Shown one piece after another: positions 1 to 9,032 of a DNA stretch of 64,000 nt. Each line of letters starts with the position of its first letter. The first letter of the stretch is position 1. The notes under the pieces were generated by a model, which worked only from the letters and a program-made list of their open reading frames with translations, did not search any database and was not told the origin of the DNA. This DNA is from Rhizobacter sp. SG703 (GTDB lineage: Bacteria; Pseudomonadota; Gammaproteobacteria; Burkholderiales; Burkholderiaceae_C). A program made the translations under genes and the position numbers. Where the stretch lies: positions 492,300 through 556,299 of the forward strand of contig NZ_JAAZQK010000004.1 in assembly GCF_012275445.1 (NCBI RefSeq). The letters are read 5' to 3'.

Positions 1-398
1 TGCGCGAGAACGTCGCGCTCGTCACCGACATCGCGCGCGACCCGATGCCGGTGGACGACGCGATCGAGCGCGTCGGGCTCACGCCGCGGCGCGACCACTT
101 CCCGGCCCAGCTGTCCGGCGGCGAGCAGCAGCGCGTGGCGATCGCGCGCGCGATCGTCAAGCGCCCCGACGTGCTGCTGTGCGACGAGCCGACCGGCGCG
201 CTCGACTACCAGACCGGCAAGCTGGTGCTGGAGGTCATCGCGCGCATCAACGCCGAGCTTGGCACCACCGCGATCGTGATCACGCACAACGCAGCCATCG
301 CCGGCATGGCCGATCGCGTCGTGACGCTGGGCGACGGCCGCATCCAGCAGGTGGCGGCAAATGCGCACAAGCTGCTGCCGTCCGAGCTGACGTGGTGA
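1..398 (+). CDS. ABC transporter ATP-binding protein (5' end outside window)
   Basis: C-terminal part of a MacB/LolD-type ATPase that would energise the permease encoded next. The frame is open from base 3, so the true start lies upstream of the window. Visible motifs are the ABC signature [14 protein letters not shown], Walker B with catalytic Glu ([12 protein letters not shown]) and the H-loop (VITHN). The Walker A part is missing because of the window edge. It stops 12 bases before the permease start, so the two are almost certainly co-transcribed. The substrate cannot be deduced. Confidence 0.93.
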   Translation, partial: RENVALVTDIARDPMPVDDAIERVGLTPRRDHFPAQLSGGEQQRVAIARAIVKRPDVLLCDEPTGALDYQTGKLVLEVIARINAELGTTAIVITHNAAIAGMADRVVTLGDGRIQQVAANAHKLLPSELTW

Positions 399-410
399 CC
401 TGGTGATGCG

Positions 411-2777
411 ATGAAGGCCCTCGACCGCAAGCTGCTGCGCGACCTGCGCCTGATGTGGAGCCAGGCGCTGACGATCGCGCTGGTGGTGGCCAGCGGCATC
501 GGCGGCTTCGTCACCAGCCTGTCGGCGGTCGACTCGCTGGCGCTGGCGCGCGACCGGTTCTATGCGCAGGGCCGCTTCGCCGACGTGTTCGCCGCCGTCA
601 AGCGCGCCCCCGACGCGGCCGCCGAGGCGCTCGGCCGCATCGACGGCGTCGCGCAGGTGCAGACCACGCTGGAGGAAATGGCGCGTGTCGAGGTGCCCGG
701 CTCGGCCGACCCGGTGCTCGGGCAGCTGATCGGGCTGCCGCGGCGCGGCAGCGACGCGATGAACCGCGTGCTCGTCAGCGCCGGCCGCGCGCCGGCGGCG
801 GTGGCGGCGGGCGACGACCGCATCGAGGCGCTGGTCTCCGAGGGCTTCGCGCAGGCGCGCGGCCTGGTGCCCGGATCGCAGCTGCGGGTGCAGCTGAACG
901 GCCGGCGGCGCACGATCGTGATGGTGGGCACCGCGCTGTCGCCGGAGTACATCTTCGCCGGCCTGTGGGGCATGCCCGACACGCGCGGCTTCGGCGTGTT
1001 CTGGGTCGACCGCGAAACGCTCGCCGCCGCGTACGACATGCGCGGCGCGTTCAACCGCGTCGCGGTCCGGCTCGCGCCGGGGGCGTCGAAAGAAGCGGTG
1101 ATCGACGGGTTGTCGCGCCGGCTTTCGCCGTACGGCGGCCGCCAGGCCAACGGCCGCGACGAGCAGCCTTCTCACCTGATGCTCGACAACGAGATCAAGG
1201 AGCAGCGCGTGCTGGGCACCATCCTGCCGGCGATCTTCCTCGGCGTGGCCGCGTTCCTGCTGAACGTGGTCGTGACGCGGCTGGTCTCGACGCAGCGCGA
1301 GCAGGTGGCGGCGCTGAAGGCGCTCGGCTACCCGGACCGCGCGATCGGCCTGCACTACCTGAAGCTGGTGATGGCGATCGTGCTGGTCGGGCTGGCGCTC
1401 GGCGTGCTGCTGGGCAAGGTGCTCGGCACGCTGCTGACCGGGCTGTATGCCGAGCTGTTCCGTTTCCCGAGCTTCGAGCACGCGATCGCGCCGTGGCTGC
1501 TGGTGGTGAGCATCGGCATCACGGTCGTGACGGCGGTGGCCGGCACGTTGAACGCGATCGCCGCCACCGTGCGGCTGGCGCCGGCCGAGGCGATGCGCCC
1601 GCCCGCACCCGGCCACTACCGGCGCACGCTGCTCGAGCGGCTGGGCGTGCGCGGCATGAACCCGGCGCTGCGCATGATCGTGCGCAACATCGAACGGCGG
1701 CCGTTGCGCAGCGGGCTGTCGGTGGCCGGCGTCGCGGCGGCGGTCGCGATCGTCGTGCTGGGCAACTTCTTCCGCGACGCGATCGACGTGATCGTCGACA
1801 GCCAGTTCAACCTGAGCATGCGCACCGACATCACGGTGTGGGCGGCCGAAGCGGTGGGCGACGGCGCGCGACGCGAGCTGACGCACCTGCCGGGCGTGCG
1901 CGACGTGGAGTCGACCCGCTTCGTCGCGGTGAACTTCATCAACGGGCATCGCCGCGAGCGCAGCCTGATCCGCGGCTACGCGCCGCGCTCGCAGCTGTTC
2001 CGCGCGATCGATGCGGACGGCCGCGAGACGGTGCTCGACGGCCGCGGGCTGGTGCTGACCGACCGGCTGGCCGACAAGCTCGGGCTGCGCGTCGGCGACC
2101 GGGTGCGCGTGGAGGTGCTGGAGGGCCGCGAGCGCACGCTCGAGCTGGTGGTGGGCGCGACGGTGCGCGAGATGATGGGGCTGAACGCCTACATGGACCG
2201 GCCGTCGCTGAACCGGGTGCTGGGCGACGGCGACCTGTCGACCGGCTTCATGATGGCGCTCGAGCCCGGCAGCGAGGACACGGCGCTGGAGGCGACGAAG
2301 GCGCTGCCGGCGGTGGCGGGCGCCTGGAGCAAGTCGACGATGCTGCGCAACCTGCAGCAGATCAGCGCACGCAACGTGCGCATCATGAGCACGATCCTGA
2401 CGATGTTCGCGAGCGTGATTGCGGTCGGCGTGGTCTACAACAACGCGCGCATCGCGCTGTCGGAGCGGGCCTGGGAACTCGCGAGCCTGCGGGTGCTGGG
2501 CTTCACGCGCGCCGAGGTGTCGGGGCTGCTGCTGGGCGAGCTGGCGATGGTGATCGCGCTGGCGCTGCCGATCGGCATGGCGATGGGCTGGGCGATCACG
2601 CACGGCGTGGTCGAGCTGCTGAAGTCCGACCAGTTCTATTTTCCGGTGGTGATCCGGGCGCGCACCTATGCGGGTGCGGCGCTGTGCGTGCTGGTGGCGG
2701 GTGCCGCGAGCGCGCTGGTGGTGCGCCGGCGCATCGACCGGCTCGACATGGTGTCGGCCTTGAAGACGAGGGATTGA
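411..2777 (+). CDS. FtsX/MacB-like ABC transporter permease
   Basis: Integral membrane subunit of an ABC exporter, 788 aa. The architecture is that of a double FtsX permease: an N-terminal membrane helix (about residues 15-35), a periplasmic domain to about residue 260, three helices in the first FtsX domain (about 270-390), another single helix near 430-450, a second periplasmic domain and a final three-helix FtsX block (about 650-780). The motif REQVAALKALGYP, and its copy ERAWELASLRVLGFT in the second half, are the coupling segments typical of this family. It sits between its ATPase and a HlyD-type adaptor (3-base gap), which argues for a tripartite efflux or lipid/peptide export system. 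The substrate is unknown. Confidence 0.92.
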   Translation: MKALDRKLLRDLRLMWSQALTIALVVASGIGGFVTSLSAVDSLALARDRFYAQGRFADVFAAVKRAPDAAAEALGRIDGVAQVQTTLEEMARVEVPGSADPVLGQLIGLPRRGSDAMNRVLVSAGRAPAAVAAGDDRIEALVSEGFAQARGLVPGSQLRVQLNGRRRTIVMVGTALSPEYIFAGLWGMPDTRGFGVFWVDRETLAAAYDMRGAFNRVAVRLAPGASKEAVIDGLSRRLSPYGGRQANGRDEQPSHLMLDNEIKEQRVLGTILPAIFLGVAAFLLNVVVTRLVSTQREQVAALKALGYPDRAIGLHYLKLVMAIVLVGLALGVLLGKVLGTLLTGLYAELFRFPSFEHAIAPWLLVVSIGITVVTAVAGTLNAIAATVRLAPAEAMRPPAPGHYRRTLLERLGVRGMNPALRMIVRNIERRPLRSGLSVAGVAAAVAIVVLGNFFRDAIDVIVDSQFNLSMRTDITVWAAEAVGDGARRELTHLPGVRDVESTRFVAVNFINGHRRERSLIRGYAPRSQLFRAIDADGRETVLDGRGLVLTDRLADKLGLRVGDRVRVEVLEGRERTLELVVGATVREMMGLNAYMDRPSLNRVLGDGDLSTGFMMALEPGSEDTALEATKALPAVAGAWSKSTMLRNLQQISARNVRIMSTILTMFASVIAVGVVYNNARIALSERAWELASLRVLGFTRAEVSGLLLGELAMVIALALPIGMAMGWAITHGVVELLKSDQFYFPVVIRARTYAGAALCVLVAGAASALVVRRRIDRLDMVSALKTRD

Positions 2778-2780
2778 ACG

Positions 2781-4019
2781 ATGAAGACGCTGAAGCTTCC
2801 CCACGTGGGGCGGGCCTGGCTGGCCGGCGGCGCCGCGACGATCGCGGCGGTCGCGGTGATGACGTGGGCCTTCATGCCGCGGCCGGTCGAGGTGGAGGTG
2901 GCCGTCGCGGCGACCGGCCGTTTCGAGGCGGCGGTCGAGGAGGATGCGAAGACGCGGCTGCGCGACCGCTACGTGGTGTCCGCGCCGCTCGCCGGGCAGC
3001 TGGCGCGCATCGCGCTGCGCGAGGGCGATGCGGTGGCGGCCGGCGCGGTGGTGGCGCAGCTGACGCCGGTGCTGTCGCCGATGCTCGACGAGCGCACCCG
3101 CCGCGAGCAGCAGGCGCGGCTGGAGGTGACCGAGGCGCAGCTGCAGCGGGCAAGCGCGCGCGCCGAGGGGGCGCGGGTGGCCTTGCTGCAGGCGCGCAAC
3201 GATGCGCAGCGCAGCGAGCAGCTGGCGAAGCAGGGTTTCGTGTCGCCGACGCGGCTGGAGAGCGACCGGCTGGCAGCGCTGGCGGCGCAGCAGGAGCTGG
3301 ACGCCGCGACGGGCGACCAGCATGCCGCCGGCCACGAGGTGGAGCAGGCGCGGGCGGCGCTCGGTGCGGTGCGCAATGCGCCGGCCGGTGCGCCGCGGGC
3401 GTTCGCGGTGCGCTCGCCGGTGTCGGCGCGGGTGCTGCGCGTCGCGCAGGCGAGCGAGGCGACGGTGGCGCTCGGCGCGCCGCTGCTGGAGCTGGGCGAC
3501 GTGGCCGGGCTGGAGGTGGTGGCCGAGCTGCTGACCGCCGATGCGTTGCAGGTGCACACGGGTGCGCCGGTGGCGATCGAGCACTGGGGCGGCGAGACGG
3601 CGTTGCGCGGCCGGGTGCGGCTGGTCGAGCCGGGCGCGTTCACGAAGGTGTCGGCGCTGGGCGTGGAGGAGCAGCGCGTGCGGGTGCTGGTCGACATCGC
3701 GAGCCCGCCGGCCGACTGGTCGGCGCTCGGCGACGGCTACCGCGTGACGGTGCGGGTCCTGACGATGGCGAAGGACGGCGTGACGAAGGTGCCGGTGAGC
3801 GCGGTGTTCCCGCTGCCGTCGTCGATGGGCGGCCCGGGCGCGCGAATGGGCGTGTTCGTCGTCGATGGCGGCCGGGCGCGGCTGACGCCGGTGGTGATCG
3901 GCGCGCGCAACCCGACCGAGGCATGGGTCCGGGAGGGGCTGCCGGTCGGCGCGCGGGTGATCGTCTACCCGCCGTCGGCGGTGGGGGATGGGGTTCGCGT
4001 GAAGGTGCGGACGGTATGA
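2781..4019 (+). CDS. HlyD/MacA-family periplasmic adaptor
   Basis: Membrane-fusion protein, 412 aa. One N-terminal membrane anchor (about residues 12-32) is followed by a split biotinyl/lipoyl-like domain (YVVSAPLAGQLARIALREGDAVAAG near residue 60, matching AVRSPVSARVLRV near 210), with an Ala/Gln/Glu-rich coiled-coil hairpin between them (about 95-195) and a beta-barrel region after it. This is the standard adaptor order. It begins 3 bases after the permease stop and completes an ATPase-permease-adaptor operon. An outer-membrane channel gene is not present in the window and may be shared or lie upstream. Confidence 0.92.
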   Translation: MKTLKLPHVGRAWLAGGAATIAAVAVMTWAFMPRPVEVEVAVAATGRFEAAVEEDAKTRLRDRYVVSAPLAGQLARIALREGDAVAAGAVVAQLTPVLSPMLDERTRREQQARLEVTEAQLQRASARAEGARVALLQARNDAQRSEQLAKQGFVSPTRLESDRLAALAAQQELDAATGDQHAAGHEVEQARAALGAVRNAPAGAPRAFAVRSPVSARVLRVAQASEATVALGAPLLELGDVAGLEVVAELLTADALQVHTGAPVAIEHWGGETALRGRVRLVEPGAFTKVSALGVEEQRVRVLVDIASPPADWSALGDGYRVTVRVLTMAKDGVTKVPVSAVFPLPSSMGGPGARMGVFVVDGGRARLTPVVIGARNPTEAWVREGLPVGARVIVYPPSAVGDGVRVKVRTV

Positions 4020-4074
4020 GCAAGCTCGGGCGGCGTGCACGGCGCCGGCACGGGGCCGATGCGACACTGGCACG

Positions 4075-6753
4075 ATGAGCATCCGCCACCTCGACCGCCT
4101 GCTGGAACCCCGATCGGTCGCGGTGGCCGGGGCCTCCGACCGCCCCGCCAGCGTCGGTGCCACCGTCTGGCGCAACCTGCGCGCCGGCTTCCGCGGCCCG
4201 CTGCATGCGCTGAACCTGCGGCTGCGCACGCTCGACGGGCAGCCGGTCTTCTCGCACCCCGACCAGTTGCCGGCGCCGCCCGACCTGGCGGTGCTGTGCA
4301 CGCCGCCCGAGACGCTGGCCGACCTGGTCGACCGGTTCGGCCGGCTCGGCACGCGCGCCGCGATCGTGATGACCGCCGGGCTCACCGCCGCGCAGAAGCA
4401 GGCGGTGCTCGAGGCCGCTCGGCCGCACATGCTGCGCCTGCTCGGCCCGAACTGCCTCGGGCTGCTGACGCCGCGCCTCGGGCTGAACGCGAGCTTCGCG
4501 CACACCGACGCGCTGCCCGGCAACCTGGCCTTCGTCTCGCAGTCGGGCGCGCTGGTCACCGCGGTGCTCGACTGGTCGCGTGCGCGCCGCATCGGCTTCT
4601 CGCACCTGGTGTCGCTCGGCGAGCATGCGGATGTCGATTTCGGCGACCTGCTCGACCACCTGGCGAGCGACGCGCACACGCGTGCCATCCTGCTGTACAT
4701 CGAATCGATCGGCGGATCGCCCGGCGGCGTGCGCAAGTTCATGTCGGCCGCGCGCGCGGCGGCGCGCAACAAGCCGGTCATCGTCGTGAAGGCCGGCCGC
4801 GCCGGCAACGGCCTGCGCGCGGCGGCGTCGCACACCGGCGCGCTGGCCGGCTCCGACATCGTGTTCGATGCCGCGATCCGTCGCGCCGGCATGCTGCGCG
4901 TCGACACGCTGCAGGACCTCTTCGTCGCGGCGCAGACGCTGGCGCGCTTCGGTGCGAACCGCGACGACCGATTGACGCTCGTCACCAACGGCGGCGGTGC
5001 CGGCGTGCTGGCCGCCGATGCGGCCGCGCGCTGCGGCGTGCCGCTGGCCGAGCCGACGCCCGCGCTGCAGGCCCGGCTCGATGCGGTGCTGCCGGCCACC
5101 TGGTCGCACGGCAACCCGGTCGACATCATCGGCGACGCGCCGGTGCAGCGCTATGTCGACGCGCTGCAGGCGGTGCTGGCCGAGCCGCAGGCCGGCGCGG
5201 TGCTGTTCATGCATGCGCCGACCGCGATCGTGCCGAGCGCCGACATCGCGCGCTCGCTGCTGCCGCTGGCCCGGGAGGCCACCGGCCGCCTGATGGCCTG
5301 CTGGCTCGGCGACGGCGCGGTGGCCGAGGCGCGCGCCCTGTTTGCCGATGCCGGCGTGGCCGACTACGCGACGCCGGAAGAAGCGGTCAACGCGTTCTCG
5401 ATGCTGCGTTGCTACCGGCACAACCAGGCGACGCTGCTGGAGACGCCGACCGCCAGCGGCAATGCCGCACCCGACCTCGCCGCGGCGCGCCGGGTGTTCG
5501 ACGCGGTGCGGGCCGACGGCCGCGAGCTGCTGCAGGAGCACGAAGCGAAGGCGGTGCTCGCGGCCTACGGCATCCCGGTGGTGCGGACGCTGCGCGTCGA
5601 TGCGGACGCCGACGCCGCCGCCGAAGCCGCCGGCCGCATCGGCTACCCGGTGGCCCTGAAGATCGCGTCGCCCGACATCACGCACAAGTCGGACGTCGGC
5701 GGCGTCGCGCTCGGCCTGGCCGACGAGGCATCGCTGCGCGCGGCCGCGGCCCGCATGCTCGACACGGTGCGCCGGGTGCTGCCGCAGGCCCGCGTCGGCG
5801 GCTTCAACGTGCAGGCGATGGCGAGCCGGCCGATGGCGCAGGAGCTGATCGTCGGCGCGAGCATCGACCCGAGCTTCGGCCCGGTGCTGATGATGGGCCA
5901 CGGCGGCACCGCGGTCGAGGTGCTGGCCGACCGGGCGATCGGGCTGCCGCCGCTGAACCGGGCGCTCGCGCGCGAGCTGGTGTCGCGCACCGCGGTGTCG
6001 CGCCTGCTGGCGGGCTACCGCGACCACCCTGCCGCGCGGCTCGACGCGGTGGGCGACGTGCTGATCGCGGTGTCGCAGATGCTGGCGGACCTGCCGGAAC
6101 TGGCCGAGCTCGACATCAACCCGCTGTGGGCCGACGGCACCGGCGTGCTGGCGCTGGACGCCCGCATCCGCCTGGGCCGCGAACCGGTCGCCGGCGCGGC
6201 GCGTTTCGCGATCCGGCCCTACCCCGATGCCCTGGTCGAGACGCTGCCGTGGCAGGGCGAGGCGCTGACGCTGCGGCCGGTCCGCCCCGAAGACGAGCCG
6301 GCGCACCGCCGCTTCGTCGAGCAACTGAGCCCGGACGACCTGCGCTTTCGCTTCTTCAATGCGCGGCGCGAGCTGGCGCACAGCGAGCTCGCGCGGCTGA
6401 CGCAGATCGACTACGCCCGCGAGATGGCGTTCGTCGCGGTTCGCACGAGCGCCGACGGCACGAGCGAGACGCTGGGCGTCGCGCGGGCCGCGGTCGATCC
6501 GGACAACCAGGAGGCCGAGTTCGCGGTCGTCGTGCGCAGCGACCTGCAGGGCCGGGGCCTGGGCCGGTTGCTGATGGGCAAGCTGATCGCCTACCAGGCT
6601 GCGCAGGGCACGCAGCGCCTGGTGGGGCTGGTGCTGCACGACAACCTGGCGATGCGCGCCTTCATGCAGCGCCTGGGCTTCGAGCAGCGAGGCGGCGACA
6701 GCGACGCGCTGCGCCTGGTGCTGCCGCTGCAGGCGCCGCCGGTCAGCGGATGA
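4075..6753 (+). CDS. Fused NDP-forming acyl-CoA synthetase / GNAT acetyltransferase (Pat-type)
   Basis: 892 aa, close to the length of enterobacterial Pat (YfiQ/Pka), the protein lysine acetyltransferase that controls acetyl-CoA synthetase. The order is: CoA-binding Rossmann domain (about 1-130), succinyl-CoA-ligase-like domain holding the motif SHTGALAGS (about residue 255; phospho-His region in catalytic members), ATP-grasp domain (about 480-700, with KIASPDITHKSDVGGV), and a C-terminal GNAT domain (about 730-885, acetyl-CoA loop RSDLQGRGLGRLLMGKL). In Pat enzymes the synthetase part is catalytically dead and senses CoA; whether that holds here cannot be told by eye. It overlaps the convergent usp gene by 11 bases. 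Confidence 0.88.
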   Translation: MSIRHLDRLLEPRSVAVAGASDRPASVGATVWRNLRAGFRGPLHALNLRLRTLDGQPVFSHPDQLPAPPDLAVLCTPPETLADLVDRFGRLGTRAAIVMTAGLTAAQKQAVLEAARPHMLRLLGPNCLGLLTPRLGLNASFAHTDALPGNLAFVSQSGALVTAVLDWSRARRIGFSHLVSLGEHADVDFGDLLDHLASDAHTRAILLYIESIGGSPGGVRKFMSAARAAARNKPVIVVKAGRAGNGLRAAASHTGALAGSDIVFDAAIRRAGMLRVDTLQDLFVAAQTLARFGANRDDRLTLVTNGGGAGVLAADAAARCGVPLAEPTPALQARLDAVLPATWSHGNPVDIIGDAPVQRYVDALQAVLAEPQAGAVLFMHAPTAIVPSADIARSLLPLAREATGRLMACWLGDGAVAEARALFADAGVADYATPEEAVNAFSMLRCYRHNQATLLETPTASGNAAPDLAAARRVFDAVRADGRELLQEHEAKAVLAAYGIPVVRTLRVDADADAAAEAAGRIGYPVALKIASPDITHKSDVGGVALGLADEASLRAAAARMLDTVRRVLPQARVGGFNVQAMASRPMAQELIVGASIDPSFGPVLMMGHGGTAVEVLADRAIGLPPLNRALARELVSRTAVSRLLAGYRDHPAARLDAVGDVLIAVSQMLADLPELAELDINPLWADGTGVLALDARIRLGREPVAGAARFAIRPYPDALVETLPWQGEALTLRPVRPEDEPAHRRFVEQLSPDDLRFRFFNARRELAHSELARLTQIDYAREMAFVAVRTSADGTSETLGVARAAVDPDNQEAEFAVVVRSDLQGRGLGRLLMGKLIAYQAAQGTQRLVGLVLHDNLAMRAFMQRLGFEQRGGDSDALRLVLPLQAPPVSG

Positions 6754-7165
6754 CGAGCACCGGCGTCTTGCACTGGCTCAGCACGCGGGTCGTCACCGAC
6801 CCGAGCACCATCGAGCCGAAGCTGGAGTGCCCGTGCGAGCCCATCACGACCAGGTCGAAGCGGCCGCTGTCGGCCAGTTCGCTGATTACCGTCGGCGCAT
6901 GGCCGATCTTCTCGACGAAGCTGGCGTTCCACTTCTGCTGCGCGACGAAGGCGCGCACCGGCTTCATCACCTCGTCGGCTTCGGCGCGGTAGTAGTTCGC
7001 GACCGTCTCGCGGTCGAAGAAGCCCTTGGCATGGGCGGGCACCGGCATCGTGACGGTGAGCACGGTGTAGTCGTGGCCCGCGCCGAGGAACTCGTCGTGG
7101 GCGGCCAGGTAGGCCAGCATCTGCTTCGTGCAGGCGCTGCCGTCGACGGCCAGCAGGATCTTCAT
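6743..7165 (-). CDS. Universal stress protein, single UspA domain
   Basis: 140 aa, the usual size for a one-domain Usp. It starts MKILLAVDGS and ends with the ATP-binding motif GSHGHSSFGSMVLGSVTTRVL followed by the terminal strand TPVLVIR, so it should belong to the ATP-binding class. It is the last gene downstream of arcDABC on the same strand, 36 bases after the two-domain Usp gene, with GGAGAGA before the ATG as ribosome site. Usp proteins co-regulated with arginine fermentation are known in Pseudomonas as anaerobic survival factors; by position the same role is likely here. Confidence 0.92.
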   Translation of the reverse strand: MKILLAVDGSACTKQMLAYLAAHDEFLGAGHDYTVLTVTMPVPAHAKGFFDRETVANYYRAEADEVMKPVRAFVAQQKWNASFVEKIGHAPTVISELADSGRFDLVVMGSHGHSSFGSMVLGSVTTRVLSQCKTPVLVIR

Positions 7166-7201
7166 GGTCTCTCTCCTTGGGGTGGTGGAAGGGTGTCGGA
7201 C

Positions 7202-8056
7202 TCAGTGCACCATCAGCAGCGGCAGCCGCGCGGTGTGCATCAGCGAACGGGTCGCGCCGCCGAGCACCTGCTCGCGCAGCCGGCCGTGGCCGTAGCAGCC
7301 CATCACCAGCCACTGCGCGCCGACCTCGGCGGCCAGCGCCGCCAGTTCGTCGCCGATCGAGCGCGGCTCGTAGCCGCGCTGGTGCATGACGGGCGCGATG
7401 CCGTGGGCCTTCAGGTGGCCGACGATGTCCAGGCCGCCGGCAGCGCCGACGACGGCGGCGCGCGACCAGCTCGCCACGTGCACCTCGCGCGCCTGCGCGA
7501 GGAACGGCAGCGCGGCGGCCACGGCGCGGGCGGCTTCGCGCGACGGCTTCCACGCGACCAGCACGCAGTCGGGCGCGGAACTCGCGATGCCGCGGTCGGG
7601 CACGATCAGCGCGGGCTTGCCGCTCTCGATCAGCAGCGATTCGGTGAAGCCGGCCGGCAGGTCGTGTCCGACGGTCGACGGGTCGCGCTGGCCGAGCACC
7701 AGCAGGTCGGTGCACAGCGCATGCTGGACGACGGCCTGCAGCACCGGCTCGCGCACGACCTCGGCCCAGCGCACGCGCGAGAGTTCCTCGCCGCCGGTGA
7801 GGTCCTGCAACAGCCGTTCGCGCGCGCGCTGGCGGGTGTCGGGTTCGGCCAGCGTGGCGGCCGCCCCGGCGACGGCACCGAAGCGGCCGTCGGGCTCGGC
7901 GTGCAGCGGCGTCGCCGCGAACAGCGCGGTGACCTCGCCGTCGTGCCGCTCGGCCAGTTCGCGCGCGATCGTCAGCCGGTTCGCGGTGTGCGCAGAGGTG
8001 TCCGCGAGCATCAGGATCGAGCGGACCGGGTTCACGGTGGCAAGGCGTTGCGACAT
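7202..8056 (-). CDS. Universal stress protein, two tandem Usp domains
   Basis: Two Usp-like halves. The first begins VRSILMLADTSAHTANRLTIA and has a degenerate ATP site; the second ends with GCYGHGRLREQVLGGATRSLMHTARLPLLMVH, a complete G-X2-G-X9-G(S/T)-type motif. The ATG at 8056 (284 aa) is chosen because upstream codons fall in arcC and look non-coding; a GTG at 8035 immediately before the domain core is an alternative. It lies 43 bases after arcC in the same direction. An FNR-like box straddling the arcC stop (8090-8103) may give it its own anaerobic promoter. Confidence 0.88.
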   Translation of the reverse strand: MSQRLATVNPVRSILMLADTSAHTANRLTIARELAERHDGEVTALFAATPLHAEPDGRFGAVAGAAATLAEPDTRQRARERLLQDLTGGEELSRVRWAEVVREPVLQAVVQHALCTDLLVLGQRDPSTVGHDLPAGFTESLLIESGKPALIVPDRGIASSAPDCVLVAWKPSREAARAVAAALPFLAQAREVHVASWSRAAVVGAAGGLDIVGHLKAHGIAPVMHQRGYEPRSIGDELAALAAEVGAQWLVMGCYGHGRLREQVLGGATRSLMHTARLPLLMVH

Positions 8057-8062
8057 GCCGCC

Positions 8063-8103
8063 AAGGTACGCCGCTGCCGCCGCGGCGTGTTGATGCACCT
8101 CAA
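8063..8103 (-). promoter_or_regulatory. Possible FNR box and -10 for the two-domain usp gene
   Basis: On the minus strand the forward bases 8090-8103 read TTGAT-GCAC-CTCAA, one mismatch from an FNR half-site pair, overlapping the arcC stop codon. A -10-like TACCTT occupies 8068-8063, 21 bases beyond the box, the same spacing as in the arcD promoter. The predicted start would then fall on the A of the ATG at 8056, implying a leaderless message or use of the GTG at 8035. Confidence 0.35.
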
Positions 8104-9032
8104 CCGAGGTCGGTCTCGTCGCGCGTGACCTGCGTGCCGGCGGTGCCGGCCAGCAGCGCGGCCACGTCGTCGAGCCGTCCGATCGCCGCGCGCCGCCCGG
8201 TGGTCTCGACGAAGCCGGCCGCGGCGAGCGCCTTCGCGCCCATCGATCCGGCGGGCAGCTCGAGCCGCCGCAGCGAGCGCGGCGTGGCGGCCGCGAGGCG
8301 GTGCGCCTGCGGCGTGCCGAAGCCGAGCTGGATGCCGTCGACGTCGGTGAGCAGCAGCAGGATGTCGGCCTGCAGTTCGCGGGCCAGCAAGGCGCTGGCG
8401 GCGTCCTTGTCGATGACGGCGTCGATGCCGCGCAGCAGCCCGTCGCGCTCGACGACCGGGATGCCGCCGCCGCCGGCGCAGACCACGACGACGCCGGCCT
8501 TCAGCAGGTGGCGGATCGCCGGCAGCTCGACGATCTGCCGCGGCTGCGGCGACGCCACGACGCGCCGCCAGAGCTCGCCGTCGGGTGCGAACTGCCAGCC
8601 GCGCGCGCCGAGCAGCTGCACCTCGGGCCGGCGGTAGCCGGGACCGACCGGCTTGGTCGGTGCCGAGAAGGCCGGGTCGTCGGCATCGACGCGCACCTGG
8701 GTCAGCAGCGTCGCGATCGGGTGGCCGCCGAGCTCGCAGGCGAGGGCCTGCTCGACCAGGTACCCGACCATGCCGTCGCTCTCGGCGCCGAGCACGTCGA
8801 GCGGCGTGGCGTCGGTTCCGGCGCCGGCGCGGCTGTCCTGCCAGGCGGCGGCCTGCAGCGCGAGCCAGCCGACCTGCGGCCCGTTGCCGTGCGTGATCAC
8901 CAGGTCGTGGTCGGCGGCCAGCGGTGCGAGGGCGCGGGCGGCGGCCACCAGGTTGTCGCGCTGGACCTGCACCGACATCGGCTGGCCGCGGCGGATCAGT
9001 GCGTTGCCGCCGAGGGCTGCGACGATCCTCAT
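8100..9032 (-). CDS. arcC: Carbamate kinase
   Basis: Third enzyme of the arginine deiminase pathway: carbamoyl phosphate + ADP gives ATP + CO2 + NH3, cytoplasmic. 310 aa, normal for the family. The amino-acid kinase fold is evident from [13 protein letters not shown] at the N terminus, HGNGPQVG near residue 50, [24 protein letters not shown] and the closing [15 protein letters not shown]. The ATG at 9032 overlaps the arcB stop by four bases (ATGA), indicating translational coupling. The reading frame stays open far upstream, but that part is antisense to nothing meaningful and lies inside arcB. Confidence 0.96.
   Translation of the reverse strand: MRIVAALGGNALIRRGQPMSVQVQRDNLVAAARALAPLAADHDLVITHGNGPQVGWLALQAAAWQDSRAGAGTDATPLDVLGAESDGMVGYLVEQALACELGGHPIATLLTQVRVDADDPAFSAPTKPVGPGYRRPEVQLLGARGWQFAPDGELWRRVVASPQPRQIVELPAIRHLLKAGVVVVCAGGGGIPVVERDGLLRGIDAVIDKDAASALLARELQADILLLLTDVDGIQLGFGTPQAHRLAAATPRSLRRLELPAGSMGAKALAAAGFVETTGRRAAIGRLDDVAALLAGTAGTQVTRDETDLG

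Noticed and set aside
455..4078. Very long open frame on the plus strand across the permease and adaptor genes (1207 codons)
   Set aside because: Arg/Ala/Gly-rich translation without any domain; it is the off-frame shadow of two recognisable genes in 70% GC DNA. The same applies to the long minus-strand frames at 3640-6639, 42019-45819 and others.
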